Of a DNA stretch of 5,736 nt, positions 5,379 to 5,736 are shown one piece after another. A program made the position numbers and the translations under genes. Source of the DNA: JBGPIK01 sp041484845. GTDB taxonomy: Bacteria > Desulfobacterota > Binatia > UBA9968. Location of the stretch: contig JBGPIK010000431.1 of assembly GCA_041484845.1 (NCBI GenBank), positions 1 to 5,736 on the forward strand, in the 5' to 3' direction. Every line of letters starts with the position of its first letter. Within the stretch, counting starts at the first letter, position 1. A model generated the notes under the pieces. That model searched no databases, was not told where the DNA came from, and saw nothing but the letters and a program-made list of their open reading frames with translations.

Positions 5379-5736
5379 ATGCGCATCGCACTGGGGTTAC
5401 CTAGCCGGATTGCCGGAGCTTCCGGCGAACTGATGCTCGAATGGGCCGCGCGCGCGGAGAAAGGGCCTTTCTCCAGTTTAGTCGTTACCGATCGGGTCGT
5501 GTCGAACGCTCTTGAGCCGCTTGCGGTGCTTGCGGCCGCCGCGGGCGTAACGCGACGCATCCGGCTCATGACCAGCGTCGTGATCGGTCCTGCGCGAGAG
5601 ACCTCGTTATTAGCCAGACAAGCCGCCACTATCGATTCTCTGTCGGGTGGACGTCTCACACTCGGGGTCGGAATCGGCGTGCGCGAAAACGATTATGCGG
5701 CGACCGGTTTCGACTTTCACCGTCGCGGGCGGCGCC
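5379..5736 (+). CDS. LLM-class (luciferase-like) flavin/F420-dependent oxidoreductase, N-terminal part
   Basis: The frame opens at 5379 and runs off the right edge after 119 codons, so the gene is cut by the window, not broken. Visible features fit the bacterial luciferase-like monooxygenase fold. The first strand is MRIALGLPS. FSSLVVTDRV (31-40) holds the second strand region. EPLAVLAAAAGVTRRIRLMTSVV (46-68) is followed by the hallmark segment ETSLLARQAATIDSLSGGRL (74-93), then LGVGIGVRENDYAATG (95-110). These enzymes are TIM-barrel proteins that use FMNH2 or F420 to oxidise or reduce diverse small substrates; full-length members are usually 280-400 aa. Which cofactor and substrate apply cannot be told from this part. 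The gene is divergent from the ABC exporter and has its own good promoter candidate and SD. Confidence 0.88.
   Translation, partial: MRIALGLPSRIAGASGELMLEWAARAEKGPFSSLVVTDRVVSNALEPLAVLAAAAGVTRRIRLMTSVVIGPARETSLLARQAATIDSLSGGRLTLGVGIGVRENDYAATGFDFHRRGRR

Overview
The window looks like chromosomal DNA from a bacterium with moderately high GC. It has strong Shine-Dalgarno sites, and its proteins belong to families common in uncultured soil and sediment lineages. I cannot assign a phylum. A fused gamma-alpha 2-oxoacid:ferredoxin oxidoreductase next to a luciferase-like flavin oxidoreductase would fit several deep-branching groups (Binatota- or Desulfobacterota-like, Actinobacteria, Chloroflexi). 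This is inference only. No insertion sequence, CRISPR array, tRNA, rRNA or integrase was seen.

Layout. Bases 1-59 probably hold the last codons of a + strand gene that converges on the next operon. Bases 156-2895 (minus strand) are a compact two-gene operon, korA then korB, encoding the fused gamma-alpha and the beta subunits of a 2-oxoacid (probably 2-oxoglutarate):ferredoxin oxidoreductase. Bases 2896-3334 form a 439-base gap upstream of korA. Read on the minus strand, it holds a candidate promoter, a self-complementary RNA-like region with a strong hairpin and U-tract, a possible 41-codon leader ORF, and a small hairpin near the korA ribosome binding site. Bases 3335-5155 (minus strand) encode a complete 606-residue ABC half-exporter. 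Bases 5156-5378 are a divergent promoter region. From 5379 to the right edge (+ strand) runs the N-terminal part of a luciferase-like flavin- or F420-dependent oxidoreductase.

How the genes fit together. KorAB would oxidatively decarboxylate a 2-oxoacid to its acyl-CoA and pass electrons to a ferredoxin encoded elsewhere. It may replace or back up 2-oxoglutarate dehydrogenase, or run reductively. The ABC exporter and the luciferase-like enzyme are divergently transcribed and share a control region, but no functional link to KorAB is visible. The protein-coding content is of known families. The part least explained by known features is the 3066-3212 region upstream of korA, which reads as a minus-strand structured leader ending in a terminator-like hairpin, i.e. 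a possible attenuator or unrecognised riboswitch.
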